This document shows positions 1-12,510 of a stretch of DNA of 64,000 nucleotides, in pieces (within the stretch, counting starts at the first letter, position 1; the number at the start of each line of letters is the position of its first letter). This DNA comes from Rhodospirillales bacterium. GTDB lineage: Bacteria > Pseudomonadota > Alphaproteobacteria > Dongiales > Dongiaceae. Both the position numbers and the translations under genes were made by a program. The stretch is taken from the NCBI GenBank assembly GCA_009885795.1, contig VFKA01000040.1:1-64000 (forward strand), in the 5' to 3' direction. The notes beneath the pieces are model-generated. The model was not told the origin of the DNA. It worked only from the letters and a program-made list of their open reading frames with translations, and made no database searches.

Positions 1-37
1 CACGGATGCCATCCTGGACTTGACGCGCGACCGTTGA
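1..37 (+). CDS. possible 3' end of an unidentified gene
   Basis: A short open frame enters from the left edge and ends at a TGA at 35-37, giving a C-terminus reading TDAILDLTRDR. It looks like ordinary coding sequence, and a stem-loop follows directly at 51-99, as expected after the end of a gene. With eleven residues visible no family can be named, and the frame could be chance. Confidence 0.25.
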   Translation, partial: TDAILDLTRDR

Positions 38-50
38 TCGGCGGCGATCG

Positions 51-99
51 CGGCTACTTCCCCAGCCTATCCCCGATCGCGCCGGGCTGGGAGTAGCCG
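51..99. terminator. imperfect inverted repeat, possible terminator hairpin
   Basis: The arm CGGCTACTTCCCCAGCC (51-67) pairs with GGCTGGGAGTAGCCG (85-99), leaving a two-base bulge and a 17-base loop. A smaller hairpin, CGAAG-TGG-CTTCG, follows at 99-111. There is no T-run, so Rho-independent termination is not assured. Confidence 0.3.
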
Positions 100-196
100 A
101 AGTGGCTTCGACCGATCGCGAAGCCCAGTGGTGTCCGAGTTTGACCCGGAGCGGACTCGTCCCAACGCATAGTGGTTATTTTTCGTGCGGTCAGGG

Positions 197-307
197 TCAA
201 TACCCGCGGATTTCCTTCAAGGCATCTCTCGCATAGCTGCCGATGACACTTTCACCTTGTAGAGCCTCCAGGACAGGGATCGCGGCTTTGGCGGCCGGCC
301 CGATCTT
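197..307 (-). pseudogene. remnant of the C-terminal HEAT-like end of an adenylate cyclase/TPR protein
   Basis: The last 36 residues of this short minus-strand frame (KIGPAAKAAI... to ...ALKEIRGY) match the C-terminus of the complete cyclase gene at 2392-4584, with 21 of 36 residues identical by eye. The match stops near 307, and the residues upstream in the same frame are unrelated. This is therefore a detached 3' fragment of a paralogous gene, left beside the solute-binding protein gene. A small real protein of 76 residues (197-427) is possible but less likely. Confidence 0.5.
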
Positions 308-416
308 GGTGTCAACCTTGGCGATGTGATTGTCGTCGCGACGGCCACCATCAACCCAAATCGAACAATGATTTGGTCGAGCCCACTCATGGCGCGAATT
401 GCCGCGAAGTTCTCGC

Positions 417-2015
417 TTACGCTTCAAACCACCAACGTTCGATCAAGCGGGCCCCGTCGTCGGGCAAGTTCGGTGCCACTTCCTCGTGCCCGAGCTTCGC
501 GTCGTGGGCGCTCACATAGGAATTGAACACCAGATTCACGAGCCCGCCGTCGTCATGCACCAGTTGCTGCATCTCGGCATAAATCGCCGCCCGCTTGACC
601 TCATCGGTCTCCGAGCGGCCTTGGATGAGCAGCTCGTTGAAGCGCGGATGCTTCCAGAACGTTTCGTTCCAAGGTGCGTCCGCCGCGTAGGCGAAGGTGA
701 ACATCCAGTCGCAGGTGGGCCTGCCGACCCAGAAGGAACCAACGAACGGCTTCTTCAGCCATACATTGTTCCAATAGCCGTCGTTGGGCTCGCGGATCAC
801 GTTGAGCTCGATGCCGGCCTTGGTCGCATGCTCCTTCCAGAGCACAGCCGCATCGACGCAGTTCGCGAAGGCCCCATCCGACGCCGAGAGGTCGACCTTC
901 AGGGTCTCGAAGCCCGCCTTCTTGAGGTAGCTCTTGGCCTTCTCGGGATCGTAGGCGTGCTTCGGCTGGGGATCGACCGCAAACTTCACGCTCGGCGAGA
1001 TCGGGTTGTCGTTGCCGACCTGGCCATGGCCGAGGAACACCTTCTTCACGATGTCCTCGCGGTCGAGCGAGTATTTGAGAGCGGTGCGCACGTCCACGTT
1101 GTCGAAGGGCGGGACGGTCACGTTCATCACGAAGATGTAGTGCCCATAGCCCACCACCTCGAGGATCTTGATGTTCTGGTTGCGCTTGAGGAGGTGAAGG
1201 GTCTTGAGGTCGAGCCGATCGATGTAGTGAACCTCACCCGAGGTGAGCGCGTTTGTGCGCGCCGCCACGTCGATGATCGACAGGACTTCCGCGCTGTCGA
1301 AGTGTCCGCGATCGGTCCGGTAGTAGTTCGGATACTTCTTGAGCGTGGTCTTGACGCCCGGCTCGAACTTCTCAACCACGTAGGCGCCAGTCCGCACGCC
1401 CGACTGCCAATCGGCCTTGCCGTCGGCCGACGGCATGATTGGGATGTCGCTGGTGATATAGGGGAAGTCGGCATTGCCGCCGTCGAGCTCGAAGATGACC
1501 GTTTCCGGGCCGTCGGTCTTGATGTCCTTGACGGCCTTCAAGAGCGACTTGGAGGGGGACTTCGTGCCTTCGGTCATGTGGTGCCGGTAGGAGGCCACCA
1601 CGTCGTCGGAAGTCACGGTCTTCTCGTTATGGAAGGTCACGCCGCTGCGCAGCTTGAAGACCCACTTCTTCGCCCCGTCGGCGGGCTCCACGGTGTCGGC
1701 CAGATCGCCGACGGCATTGCCCGCCGCGTCGACCTCGGTCAGGCCGTTGTCGGCCGAACCCCAAACAGCGACCGTCATGTACTGATCGGCATAGGTCGCG
1801 GGGTCCAGTGTATCCGTCGTAGAGCCCTGGCCTAGCGCCATCTTGAAGTGCCCGCCCTTCTTCGGCTCAGCACGCACGGCCGTGACGAACATCGCGTCCG
1901 CCGCCGCAACCGTGAACCCGGCGGCGAGCGCCAGTTGCACGAACTCCCGGCGGGATATCTTGCCGCGCCCCACGAGACGCTCGGCAAATTTCAGCTTGGA
2001 TGAAATCTCGGACAT
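417..2015 (-). CDS. ABC transporter periplasmic peptide/dipeptide-type solute-binding protein (SBP family 5)
   Basis: This 532-residue protein has a twin-arginine signal peptide: SRREFVQ at residues 21-27, a hydrophobic run, and a probable cleavage after VRA near residue 49. The mature part reads as SBP_bac_5: an N-terminal block with LDPATYADQ, the V-F-L-R-G-V-F-H pattern of DppA/OppA-type proteins (WVFKLRSGVTFHN), and a C-terminal lobe ending in a W-rich segment. It would capture oligopeptides or similar solutes in the periplasm and hand them to a permease. No permease or ATPase gene lies nearby, so the substrate is unknown. The ATG at 2015 is preferred over one 14 codons upstream because it has GGCAGGGC just before it and puts the Tat motif at the usual distance. 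Confidence 0.88.
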   Translation of the reverse strand: MSEISSKLKFAERLVGRGKISRREFVQLALAAGFTVAAADAMFVTAVRAEPKKGGHFKMALGQGSTTDTLDPATYADQYMTVAVWGSADNGLTEVDAAGNAVGDLADTVEPADGAKKWVFKLRSGVTFHNEKTVTSDDVVASYRHHMTEGTKSPSKSLLKAVKDIKTDGPETVIFELDGGNADFPYITSDIPIMPSADGKADWQSGVRTGAYVVEKFEPGVKTTLKKYPNYYRTDRGHFDSAEVLSIIDVAARTNALTSGEVHYIDRLDLKTLHLLKRNQNIKILEVVGYGHYIFVMNVTVPPFDNVDVRTALKYSLDREDIVKKVFLGHGQVGNDNPISPSVKFAVDPQPKHAYDPEKAKSYLKKAGFETLKVDLSASDGAFANCVDAAVLWKEHATKAGIELNVIREPNDGYWNNVWLKKPFVGSFWVGRPTCDWMFTFAYAADAPWNETFWKHPRFNELLIQGRSETDEVKRAAIYAEMQQLVHDDGGLVNLVFNSYVSAHDAKLGHEEVAPNLPDDGARLIERWWFEA

Positions 2016-2391
2016 TTCTTGCCCTGCCGTTTTGTTTGAATTAAAATAAGATAACACTTCGAACGCTCTACTTGTCGTTGCTAGTCCTCAGCCCTAGGGC
2101 GGCGACCGCAGTTAGGCTTGTCTGCCGAAGTCTAGCACGGTGGATGCCGGCAATACTCCGTCAATGGGGCAATATGATCAGTGTGCGGAGGGATTGGTCG
2201 AACAGGGCTTCTCACTTCAGACCGCGCCCCCTCATCCCTGCATCTGCTTGGAGCCGCGGCCCATGCGCCAGCCCGAGAGGCCGCCAACCGAGGGCAGTCT
2301 CTCCTCTCCAGTTTGGTCACGAGTCTCGGGTCCGGGTGCGATCCGTTCATCCTATTCCGACCGTCATGTCGTCCAGGACCGCGTACTCGCA
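2016..2391. other. intergenic region, no gene seen
   Basis: This 376-base gap separates the binding-protein start from the cyclase stop; both genes are on minus. Short frames exist on both strands but have no recognisable protein features. The part nearest the binding-protein gene (about 2037-2060) is AT-rich, with TTATCTTATTTTAAT on the minus strand, and may hold its promoter. I could not fix a -35/-10 pair. Confidence 0.5.
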
Positions 2392-4584
2392 TCAGTTCTC
2401 GAGGATATCGTTCAGCGCCTCCTTGGCATAGGTGCCGATGACGGCCTCGTTCTGTAGGGCCCGGAGCGCCGCAACGGCGGCCTTGGCCGGCGGTCCAATC
2501 TTTCCCAATGCCTCTACCGCCTGTTGGCGAAGGGCATCATCTTCGAGCGCTTGAGCCAGGACCGGTACCGCTTCGGCAGCCGCCGCGCCGAACCAGCCCA
2601 AGCGTTTCATTGCGAGTTGCCGGGCAAACGGATCGTCGCCCTTCAGCTCACCAATCAGTTTCGGGACGGTGACGTCCAACGGCAGGCCGGCTATCCGAAA
2701 GCCATCAAATAAGCGTTCGCCAAACCGCTTCGACCCGCCTTCCCATATTATTATTGGAAACGCGAAGGGCAGGTTCTCAAGGGTAGTTTGGTCTGATCCT
2801 GGCCGCAAGGTGAGCAATGTCTCTCTTGCCTCCTTGCGGCGATCGAGGTGAGCGAGCACGGAGGCGTAGGCCGGCAGAATGGCAATTGCAGATGGATTGC
2901 GTCTGAAGCCCTCCTCGAACACTTCTGCCGCTTGCTTGAGATCGCCGTGTTGGAAGAGCGCCACTCCGCGAGCTAGAACGTAGTGGCTCGGGTATTTTGG
3001 GTTAAGGCGAATGGCCGTCGCAAGGAAGTTCAGCGCCTCTTCCGGCTCGCCTGAAACGATAAGAGCCCAGGCCATGGCAACGTGTGCCTCGGGGTCATTC
3101 GGGTCGAGCGCAATCGACCTGCCGGCCGCTCTGCGTGCTTCGTTAGTCTTGCTAAAGGGGACGAGATTGAGGGCCTCAGCGGTATAGGCGAGGGAGGTCG
3201 GATACTTTTGAGCTTGCTGCAAGTACCTTTCCCATTCTAAGACTTGACCCCTGCGCGCGACATCCGCGACTCCAAAGTCCTGATACCACCCATAGAAGCC
3301 AGCCCTCAGATACACCAAGCTGAGAGCGGCGTAGGCGCGCCCGTACTGCGGATCGAGCTCGATCGCCTTCTCGAAATGCCTGACGGCTTCGAAACTGTCC
3401 TCTAGGTTGAAACGGAGATAGAGGTTCCAGCCTCGCTCGAATGCCTCCTTGGCGGCGATGTTGCTGGGCTTGGCGTGTTCGATCTCCTCCTTCTCGGTCT
3501 TGGTCAGCGTGACCTGCAGGGCCTCGACGATCTTGGAGACGAACTCGTCCTGGGCGGCAAAGATGTCGGTGACGCTGCCATTGAAGCGGTCGGCCCAGAC
3601 ATGGCCGCCCGTCAGGGCATCGATCAGCTGGGCATTGACGCGAACCTGATCGCCCGCCCGCTGCACGCTTCCCTCGAGCACATAGCGGACACCAAGCTCC
3701 TCGGCGACCTGACTGATTTTGACAGGCTTGTCCTTGTAGAAGAAGGTCGAGTTCCTGGCGATCACGAACAAGGCAGAAATCTTAGAAAGGTCCGTGATCA
3801 GATCATCCGTCATGCCGTCGGCGAAGTGCTCCTGTCCGGCATCGCTCGACATGTTGGCGAACGGTAGGACGGCAATTGACGGCTTGTCGGGCAGAGGGAA
3901 GGCCATGCTGGCTTTCGATGCCACGTCAGCGGGTGGTGCTGAGCCGATGTGGCTCCACAGTGCCACCCCGCCGGCCACTAGGATGACCGCGCCGGCAACT
4001 GCAGCCCACACTAGCCACGGCCGGCGCCGGATGACGCGCGCATCGACCGCGGCCCTGCGTGCGCCAAGGCCCACCTGATAGACACGGACCGGCTTTTCGA
4101 GGTTCTTGACGTGCTGCTCGCCCAGAAACTCGATCTCCTGGTCGAGCCTTCCCTGCACCTGGTCGAACACCGTTCCCGAAATCAGAACGCCGCCGGGCGT
4201 GCACAGTCTCTCTAGCCTCGCCGCGACATTGACGCCCTCGCCATAGATGTCGTCTCCTTCCACGAGGACATCGCCAAGATTGACCCCGATGCGGAGTTCG
4301 AGGCGTTGGTCTTTGGGCAGTTCGGCATTGAGCGCAGCAAGAGCCCGCTGGGTTTCTACGGCGCAGCTGACCGCATTCACTACACTGGCGAATTCGGCCA
4401 AGAGCCCGTCGCCCATGAGTTTCACGACACGTCCGTCGTGCTCGGTAATTTTCGGCTCGATCAGCGTCTCACGATTCGTCTTGAGACGTGCAAGCGTGCC
4501 TGCCTCGTCGATCTCCATAAGGCGGCTGTAACCGACCACGTCTGCCGCAAGAACGGCTGCGAGCCGGCGTTGGGTTCGCTGCAA
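2392..4584 (-). CDS. class III adenylate/guanylate cyclase with TolB-like, TPR and HEAT-like regions
   Basis: This 730-residue protein has four parts. First is an N-terminal class III cyclase domain (about 5-165) with both metal-binding aspartates, in AADVVGYSRL (Asp15) and KLMGDGLLAEF (Asp59). A single membrane helix follows at about 189-209. A FlgO/TolB-like segment (PSIAVLPFANMS... GGHVWADRF) precedes tetratricopeptide-like helices, and the C-terminus is HEAT-like. It should make cAMP from ATP at the inner face of the membrane, under control of the C-terminal interaction modules. This architecture is common in large numbers in soil alphaproteobacteria. The start is taken as TTG at 4584, which has GGGAGG seven bases upstream; a GTG five codons earlier (4599) is the alternative. 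A decayed copy of its 3' end lies at 197-307. Confidence 0.88.
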   Translation of the reverse strand: MQRTQRRLAAVLAADVVGYSRLMEIDEAGTLARLKTNRETLIEPKITEHDGRVVKLMGDGLLAEFASVVNAVSCAVETQRALAALNAELPKDQRLELRIGVNLGDVLVEGDDIYGEGVNVAARLERLCTPGGVLISGTVFDQVQGRLDQEIEFLGEQHVKNLEKPVRVYQVGLGARRAAVDARVIRRRPWLVWAAVAGAVILVAGGVALWSHIGSAPPADVASKASMAFPLPDKPSIAVLPFANMSSDAGQEHFADGMTDDLITDLSKISALFVIARNSTFFYKDKPVKISQVAEELGVRYVLEGSVQRAGDQVRVNAQLIDALTGGHVWADRFNGSVTDIFAAQDEFVSKIVEALQVTLTKTEKEEIEHAKPSNIAAKEAFERGWNLYLRFNLEDSFEAVRHFEKAIELDPQYGRAYAALSLVYLRAGFYGWYQDFGVADVARRGQVLEWERYLQQAQKYPTSLAYTAEALNLVPFSKTNEARRAAGRSIALDPNDPEAHVAMAWALIVSGEPEEALNFLATAIRLNPKYPSHYVLARGVALFQHGDLKQAAEVFEEGFRRNPSAIAILPAYASVLAHLDRRKEARETLLTLRPGSDQTTLENLPFAFPIIIWEGGSKRFGERLFDGFRIAGLPLDVTVPKLIGELKGDDPFARQLAMKRLGWFGAAAAEAVPVLAQALEDDALRQQAVEALGKIGPPAKAAVAALRALQNEAVIGTYAKEALNDILEN

Positions 4585-4829
4585 GGCCGGACCTCCCACT
4601 ATGCCACCATTATAGCAAGTTCGACAGAGAAAGCGAACGTATCGCCAAGGCGGTTACTGGCAGAAGGTCTGGTATTGGCACAATGAAGCCCGGCACGCCG
4701 AATCAACATGAATGCTGGCGTTTGCCGTTATGACAATTCGGGAGAACAGTCGCCGGTGCGCGGCGCGCTTGCCGACCTCTTCTTCGAGACGGGCCCCTAT
4801 CCTGAGCCGGCCGACCTCTGGTTCGAGAC

Positions 4830-4844
4830 GCGCCCTTTGGGCGC
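4830..4844. repeat. short hairpin repeat, GCGCCC-TTT-GGGCGC
   Basis: A perfect 6-bp stem with a 3-base loop sits between gyrB and the cyclase gene. It is embedded in the string GACGCGCCCTTT.GGGCGCTCCTCA, which recurs at about 21122-21146. On the minus strand it lies 48 bases past the gyrB stop and could act as a processing or termination hairpin, although no T-run follows. The rest of the 4585-4891 gap shows no gene. Confidence 0.5.
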
Positions 4845-4891
4845 TCCTCACCATGAGGTCGGCTCTGTGAGGGCGTCGCGCGCTGCCCGCT

Positions 4892-8591
<3,700 letters not shown>

Positions 8592-8595
<4 letters not shown>

Positions 8596-9707
8596 ACCCG
8601 CATGGGCATCAGCACGTAGAGCGCGCTCGAATCGTTGACTTCGCTCAAGAGCGAGGGCGACGCGGCGTCGGCAAGCTGGAGGCGGATGCCCTCGCCCTGG
8701 ATTTGCAGCGCCACGTCGAGCAGGTAACGGGCATTGAACCCGATGTCGATGACGGGGCCGCTGTAATCCACTTCCAACTCCTCGCTGGCGCTGCCGCTGT
8801 CGGGGCTGGTGGCCGACATCGTCAGGCTGTTCGCCTTCAAGGTGAACTTCACGGCCCGGGATTTTTCGCTGGAGATGGTCGAGACCCGGTCGACGGCGGC
8901 GGCGAATTCCTCCTTGCGGACGATCAGCACCTTGTCGTTGCCGGTCGGGATGACGCGCTGATAGTCGGGGAACGTGCCGTCGATCAGCTTCGAGGTCAGC
9001 ACGATCTTGTCGAAGGCAAAGCGGATGCGGCTGTCGGAGAGCGCGATATCGACCCGGGCATCGCCATCGGCCACCAGCTTGCGCAGCTCGGCCACCGTCT
9101 TGCGCGGCACGATGATGCCCGGCATGTCGACGATTCCGGCCGGCAGCGGCATCTCGAAGCGCGCCAGCCGGTGACCGTCGGTGGCGACGGCGCGGAGCTT
9201 TCCGATGGCGCCGTCGGCAAAGGCGTGGAGATAGATGCCGTTGAGGTAATAGCGCGTTTCCTCGGTCGATATGGCGAAGCTGGTTCGATCGACGAGCGCG
9301 CGCAATTCGGCCGCCGCCAGGGAAAACTCGTGCGGCAACTTCTCGCCTCCCGCGGCGGGGAAGTCGTCCTTGGGCAGTGTCGGCAATTGAAAGCGCGGCC
9401 GCCCGGCCCTGATCGCGAGGTGCCCGGCGCCTTCGGCCGATAGCTGGACTTCGGCCCCCTCGGGCAATTTACGGGCAATGTCGTAGAGCGTATGGGCGTG
9501 CGCGGTGGTGCCGCCGGCCTCGGCCACGACGGCCGGGCAGCCCTCGACGATCGTCAGATCCATGTCGGTCGCGGTCAGGGTCATCGCCCCGTCGCGCGCG
9601 TCGATCAGCACATTCGAGAGGATGGGTATGGTGTTGCGGCGCTCGACCACGCTTTGCACATGGCCGAGCGATTTCAGGAGCGCGGAACGTTCAACGGTGA
9701 GTTTCAT
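8592..9707 (-). CDS. dnaN: DNA polymerase III beta subunit (sliding clamp)
   Basis: DnaN is the ring-shaped processivity clamp of DNA polymerase III. The 371 residues form the usual three repeated clamp domains, from MKLTVERSALLKSLGHVQSVVERRNTIPILSNVL to the conserved C-terminal end ALYVLMPMRV. The gene follows dnaA after 215 bp and overlaps recF. It has no unusual features. Confidence 0.98.
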
Positions 9708-9922
9708 GGGTTAGGACGCGTGCCAGATGCACCCGGGCGGCCCCCAAATCACATCGGCTCGGCAAGAAAATCGGCTTCGCGCGAGCCTACTTAGGAACAC
9801 CCCTCCGCACACCCCTTCAATGGGTTGTTGTTCGACAAGAAAAATTATACCAGATGCGGCGGATTTGGTAAGGAAAATCGGTCGCAAGGAACCTGATTTC
9901 GGGCGCGCGGCGGAGGCCCGAT
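9708..9922. other. dnaA-dnaN intergenic region
   Basis: These 215 bases lie between the dnaA stop and the dnaN start. An AT-rich stretch at about 9838-9855 (AAGAAAAATTATACCAGA) stands out from the GC-rich surroundings and could be promoter or unwinding sequence for dnaN. I see no run of TTATCCACA-type DnaA boxes, so I do not call an origin. Confidence 0.45.
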
Positions 9923-11323
9923 TCAGCCTTCCAGCATCCGGCGAAGCAGGTCCAGATCCTCGGCGAAGCCGTTGTCGATGCTGGTCAGTTCCTCGACCTT
10001 CTTGACCGCGTGCATCACCGTGGTGTGGTCGCGCCCGAACTTTCGCCCGATTTCCGGGAGCGAGCGCGAGGTGAGCTGCTTCGACAGGTACATCGCCACC
10101 TGGCGCGGCCGGGCGACGGCGCGCGCGCGGCGCGCCGAATGCATGTCGGAGAGCTTGATGTTGTAGTGTTCGGCCACGCGTTTCTGGATTTCCTCGATGG
10201 TGACACGCCGGTCGCTGGCACGAAGGAGGTCGTGCAGGATTTCTTGCGCCGTCTCCAAGGTGATTACGCCGCCGACGAACTGGAGATCGTGGGCAAGGCG
10301 CACCAGCGCGCCTTCGAGCTCGCGCACGTTCGACGTGATCTTGTCAGCGAGAAATTCCAACACCTTGGGTGGAACCTCGAACTTCGCCTGCTCGGCCTTG
10401 GATTGTAGGATGCCGAGGCGCAGCTCATAGGTCGTGGGGTGGATGTCGGCCACCAATCCCCAGGCGAGGCGCGATTTCAGCCGCTCCTCGATGCCTTCGA
10501 GATCCGAGGGCGATCTGTCCGCCGACAGGACGACCTGCCGGCCCTGGTCGACCAAGGCGTTGAAGGTGTGGAAGAATTCTTCCTGGGTCGACTCCTTGCC
10601 GACGATGAACTGGAGATCGTCCACCATCAGCACGTCGACGTTGCGGAAGACGTCCTTGAAGGCCATCACGTCTTTTTCCTTGATCGCGCGCACGAACAGC
10701 ACGGTGAACCGTTCCGCGGACAGGTAGATGACGCGCCGGTCCGGCGCGCGCCGGCGAATGGCCCAGGCGATCGCGTGCATGAGATGGGTCTTGCCCAACC
10801 CGACTCCGCCATAAAGGAACAAGGGATTGAACGGGACAGCTCCGGCCTCCGACACACGTTGGGCCGCCGCGTAGGCAAACTCGTTGGGCTTGCCGACCAC
10901 GAAATTGTCGAAGGTGCAGCGTGCATCGAGCCCGGACAGCACGAGGTCGCTCCCGGCGCGTCCCGGCTCGGACGGCGAAACGGGCGGAACCGGGGCCGGT
11001 TCCGCCGGCCGGGTCGCGTCGCCGCCGGTTGCGTCCGCGCTCGAGTGCTCCGAGCGGCCCGGATCGACGATCACCTCGACAGTCAGGATATCCTTGGTCT
11101 CGATTTGCCAAAGCTCCAGCAGCCGGACACCATAATGGGTGGCGACCCAGTCGCGCATGAAGCGGGTCGGAACCGCCATGCGAAGTTCGGAGCCGCGCAT
11201 CCCGACAAGCGTCAGGGGCTTGAGCCAACTGCGGAAAGCGGCATCGCCGCACTCGCGGCGCAAGTAACCGCGCACCCGCGCCCATCGCTGCTGAATCTGA
11301 TTGTCGCCGCTATCGGATTTCAT
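9923..11323 (-). CDS. dnaA: chromosomal replication initiator protein DnaA
   Basis: DnaA is the AAA+ initiator that binds DnaA boxes and opens the origin. The 466-residue protein has the N-terminal DnaB-interaction domain (QQRWARVRGYLRRE), a proline-rich linker at about 100-125, and Walker A GGVGLGKTH at 172-180. It also has Walker B with VDDLQF and the C-terminal box-binding signature GRDHTTVMHAVKKVEEL. The ATG at 11323 is chosen because the longer frame (11374) would add 17 residues that only re-read the end of the rhodanese gene. It lies 14 bp downstream of that gene and is probably co-transcribed with it. Confidence 0.97.
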   Translation of the reverse strand: MKSDSGDNQIQQRWARVRGYLRRECGDAAFRSWLKPLTLVGMRGSELRMAVPTRFMRDWVATHYGVRLLELWQIETKDILTVEVIVDPGRSEHSSADATGGDATRPAEPAPVPPVSPSEPGRAGSDLVLSGLDARCTFDNFVVGKPNEFAYAAAQRVSEAGAVPFNPLFLYGGVGLGKTHLMHAIAWAIRRRAPDRRVIYLSAERFTVLFVRAIKEKDVMAFKDVFRNVDVLMVDDLQFIVGKESTQEEFFHTFNALVDQGRQVVLSADRSPSDLEGIEERLKSRLAWGLVADIHPTTYELRLGILQSKAEQAKFEVPPKVLEFLADKITSNVRELEGALVRLAHDLQFVGGVITLETAQEILHDLLRASDRRVTIEEIQKRVAEHYNIKLSDMHSARRARAVARPRQVAMYLSKQLTSRSLPEIGRKFGRDHTTVMHAVKKVEELTSIDNGFAEDLDLLRRMLEG

Positions 11324-11337
11324 ATTGCCCGTCCGGC

Positions 11338-11754
11338 CTATTGCTGCGCCCAGGGAAGGTTGGCGGCCTTCCATCCCGCGACCCGCCCACGATGGCGCTC
11401 GGGATCCGGGGGGCCTTCGAAGCCATCGGAAACGTTGAAACAGCGCCTATATCCAAGGGCGGCCATGGCGTCGGCCGCGGCACGCGACCGGCCGCCGGTA
11501 CGGCAAACAAACAGCAGCATCGTATCGCGATCCGGCGCCACGGCACCGAGCTTCCCGGTGAAATCGGCATCGACGTTCATCGCCGGAAAGACTTGCCAGG
11601 ATTGCAGGATCGCTTTTCGGCCAAGCGACGACAGATCGGGCGTTCCGGTAAACATCCATTCGGGCCCGGTCCGAACGTCAACCAGAAGAGCCTTTGGGTC
11701 TTGGGCCAGCATCTCCCAAGCTTTCTTCGGATCGACATCGCCGGCATAGCCCAT
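11338..11754 (-). CDS. rhodanese-like domain protein
   Basis: This is a single-domain rhodanese of 138 residues, with the active-site loop CRTGGRSRAA (sulfur-carrying cysteine about two thirds along) and the entry motif LLVDVRTGPEW. Such proteins transfer or bind sulfane sulfur in the cytoplasm. The substrate is not predictable. The start is uncertain: ATGs at 11754, 11772 and 11814 are in frame and none has a strong ribosome site. The shortest is given because homology-like sequence (MGYAGDVDPKKAWE) begins there. The gene is just upstream of dnaA on the same strand. Confidence 0.85.
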   Translation of the reverse strand: MGYAGDVDPKKAWEMLAQDPKALLVDVRTGPEWMFTGTPDLSSLGRKAILQSWQVFPAMNVDADFTGKLGAVAPDRDTMLLFVCRTGGRSRAAADAMAALGYRRCFNVSDGFEGPPDPERHRGRVAGWKAANLPWAQQ

Positions 11755-11901
11755 GGACCGAGGACCCCACATGACGATCGAAATCGGGCTGCTTCCCCCA
11801 CGGAGGAAAAGCATCGTCGTGCCGCAAAGGAGAAGGGGTCAACGCCACAACCATCCACGCAAGCGCATTCGCGCGGCCGATTGGTGACGCTCTGATTCGA
11901 T

Positions 11902-11940
11902 GTTGGGTACGACCGCTATTTAAGACTTATCGTACCCGAC
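11902..11940. promoter_or_regulatory. inverted repeat upstream of the rhodanese-dnaA pair
   Basis: GTTGGGTACGA (11902-11912) and TCGTACCCGAC (11930-11940) form 11-bp arms with one mismatch around a 17-base AT-rich centre. The element lies about 90-190 bp upstream of the possible rhodanese starts, depending on the start chosen. It resembles an operator or a weak hairpin; no T-run follows. Confidence 0.35.
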
Positions 11941-12145
11941 GCGCGACGTTCCCCCTGTCCTTCGCAAAGAAACATTACAGACCCGCGCGCGTGGTTTGCA
12001 ACAACCGCGAACGCGTCAACGCGCGAAAAAATTCGCGCGCGACATTTCTGCAATGATCCCGGGGAGACGCGGCGAGTACCGCCGCTTGTCGCGTTGGCGC
12101 GAACAATTGCCAGCGCGTGGAAGGCGATAGGCCGAGTTGCTATGT

Positions 12146-12162
12146 CCGGCGTTAAACGCCGG
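12146..12162 (-). terminator. hairpin directly after rpsT
   Basis: CCGGCGT-TAA-ACGCCGG is a perfect 7-bp stem with a 3-base loop, starting 4 bases beyond the rpsT stop codon on the minus strand. No T-run follows, so it may stabilise the mRNA end or act with Rho rather than as an intrinsic terminator. Confidence 0.4.
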
Positions 12163-12166
12163 CGCG

Positions 12167-12427
12167 TTACAACGCTTTGATACGAGCCGAAAGCCGCGAC
12201 AATTTTCGCGAAGCCGTGCCGTGACGGAGTACGCCCTTGCCGACGCTGCGGTGAATTTCCGGCTGCGCCTTCACCAAGGCGTCTCGCGCCGCGGTCTTAT
12301 CCCCTGACGCGACGGCTGTTTCGACGTTCTTGATAAACGTCTTCAGGCGGCTCGAGCGCGCGCGATTGACCGCCGCGCGCCGTGCCGTTTGTCGGATGCG
12401 TTTCTTCGCCGATTTGTGTTGGGCCAT
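12167..12427 (-). CDS. rpsT: 30S ribosomal protein S20
   Basis: This is an 86-residue, very basic protein with the family pattern: [17 protein letters not shown] at the start, [15 protein letters not shown] in the middle, and [20 protein letters not shown] at the end. S20 is a primary binder of 16S rRNA. The gene lies between the enoyl-CoA hydratase gene and the rhodanese-dnaA pair, as in many alphaproteobacteria where rpsT is next to dnaA. Confidence 0.98.
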   Translation of the reverse strand: MAQHKSAKKRIRQTARRAAVNRARSSRLKTFIKNVETAVASGDKTAARDALVKAQPEIHRSVGKGVLRHGTASRKLSRLSARIKAL

Positions 12428-12510
12428 CCTAAGGTCTCTCGCATTCGCGGTGGGTGACAGGGGGGCGGGTTATATCCGTGGCCGCCGCTGCCGTCAAGTT
12501 ACCAGAATAT

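Larger units (their letters stand above)
11755..12166. other. intergenic region upstream of the rhodanese-dnaA pair
   Basis: About 410 bases hold the inverted repeat at 11902-11940, a GCGCGAA-AAAA-TTCGCGC palindrome near 12017-12037, and a hairpin at 12146-12162 right behind rpsT. I see no coding sequence and no cluster of DnaA boxes. The part closest to 11754 may encode extra N-terminal residues of the rhodanese protein. Confidence 0.45.

Noticed and set aside
399-1835. Long plus-strand open frame over the binding-protein gene (similar ones at 27523-29847, 33223-35472, 35970-37970)
   Set aside because: These are antisense shadows of strongly recognisable genes in high-GC DNA; the translations have His/Val/Asp-rich unnatural composition and no family match.
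9708-12166. Possible replication origin around dnaA
   Set aside because: The dnaA-dnaN gap and the region upstream of dnaA hold AT-rich stretches but no run of TTATCCACA-like DnaA boxes. In many alphaproteobacteria oriC is not next to dnaA.
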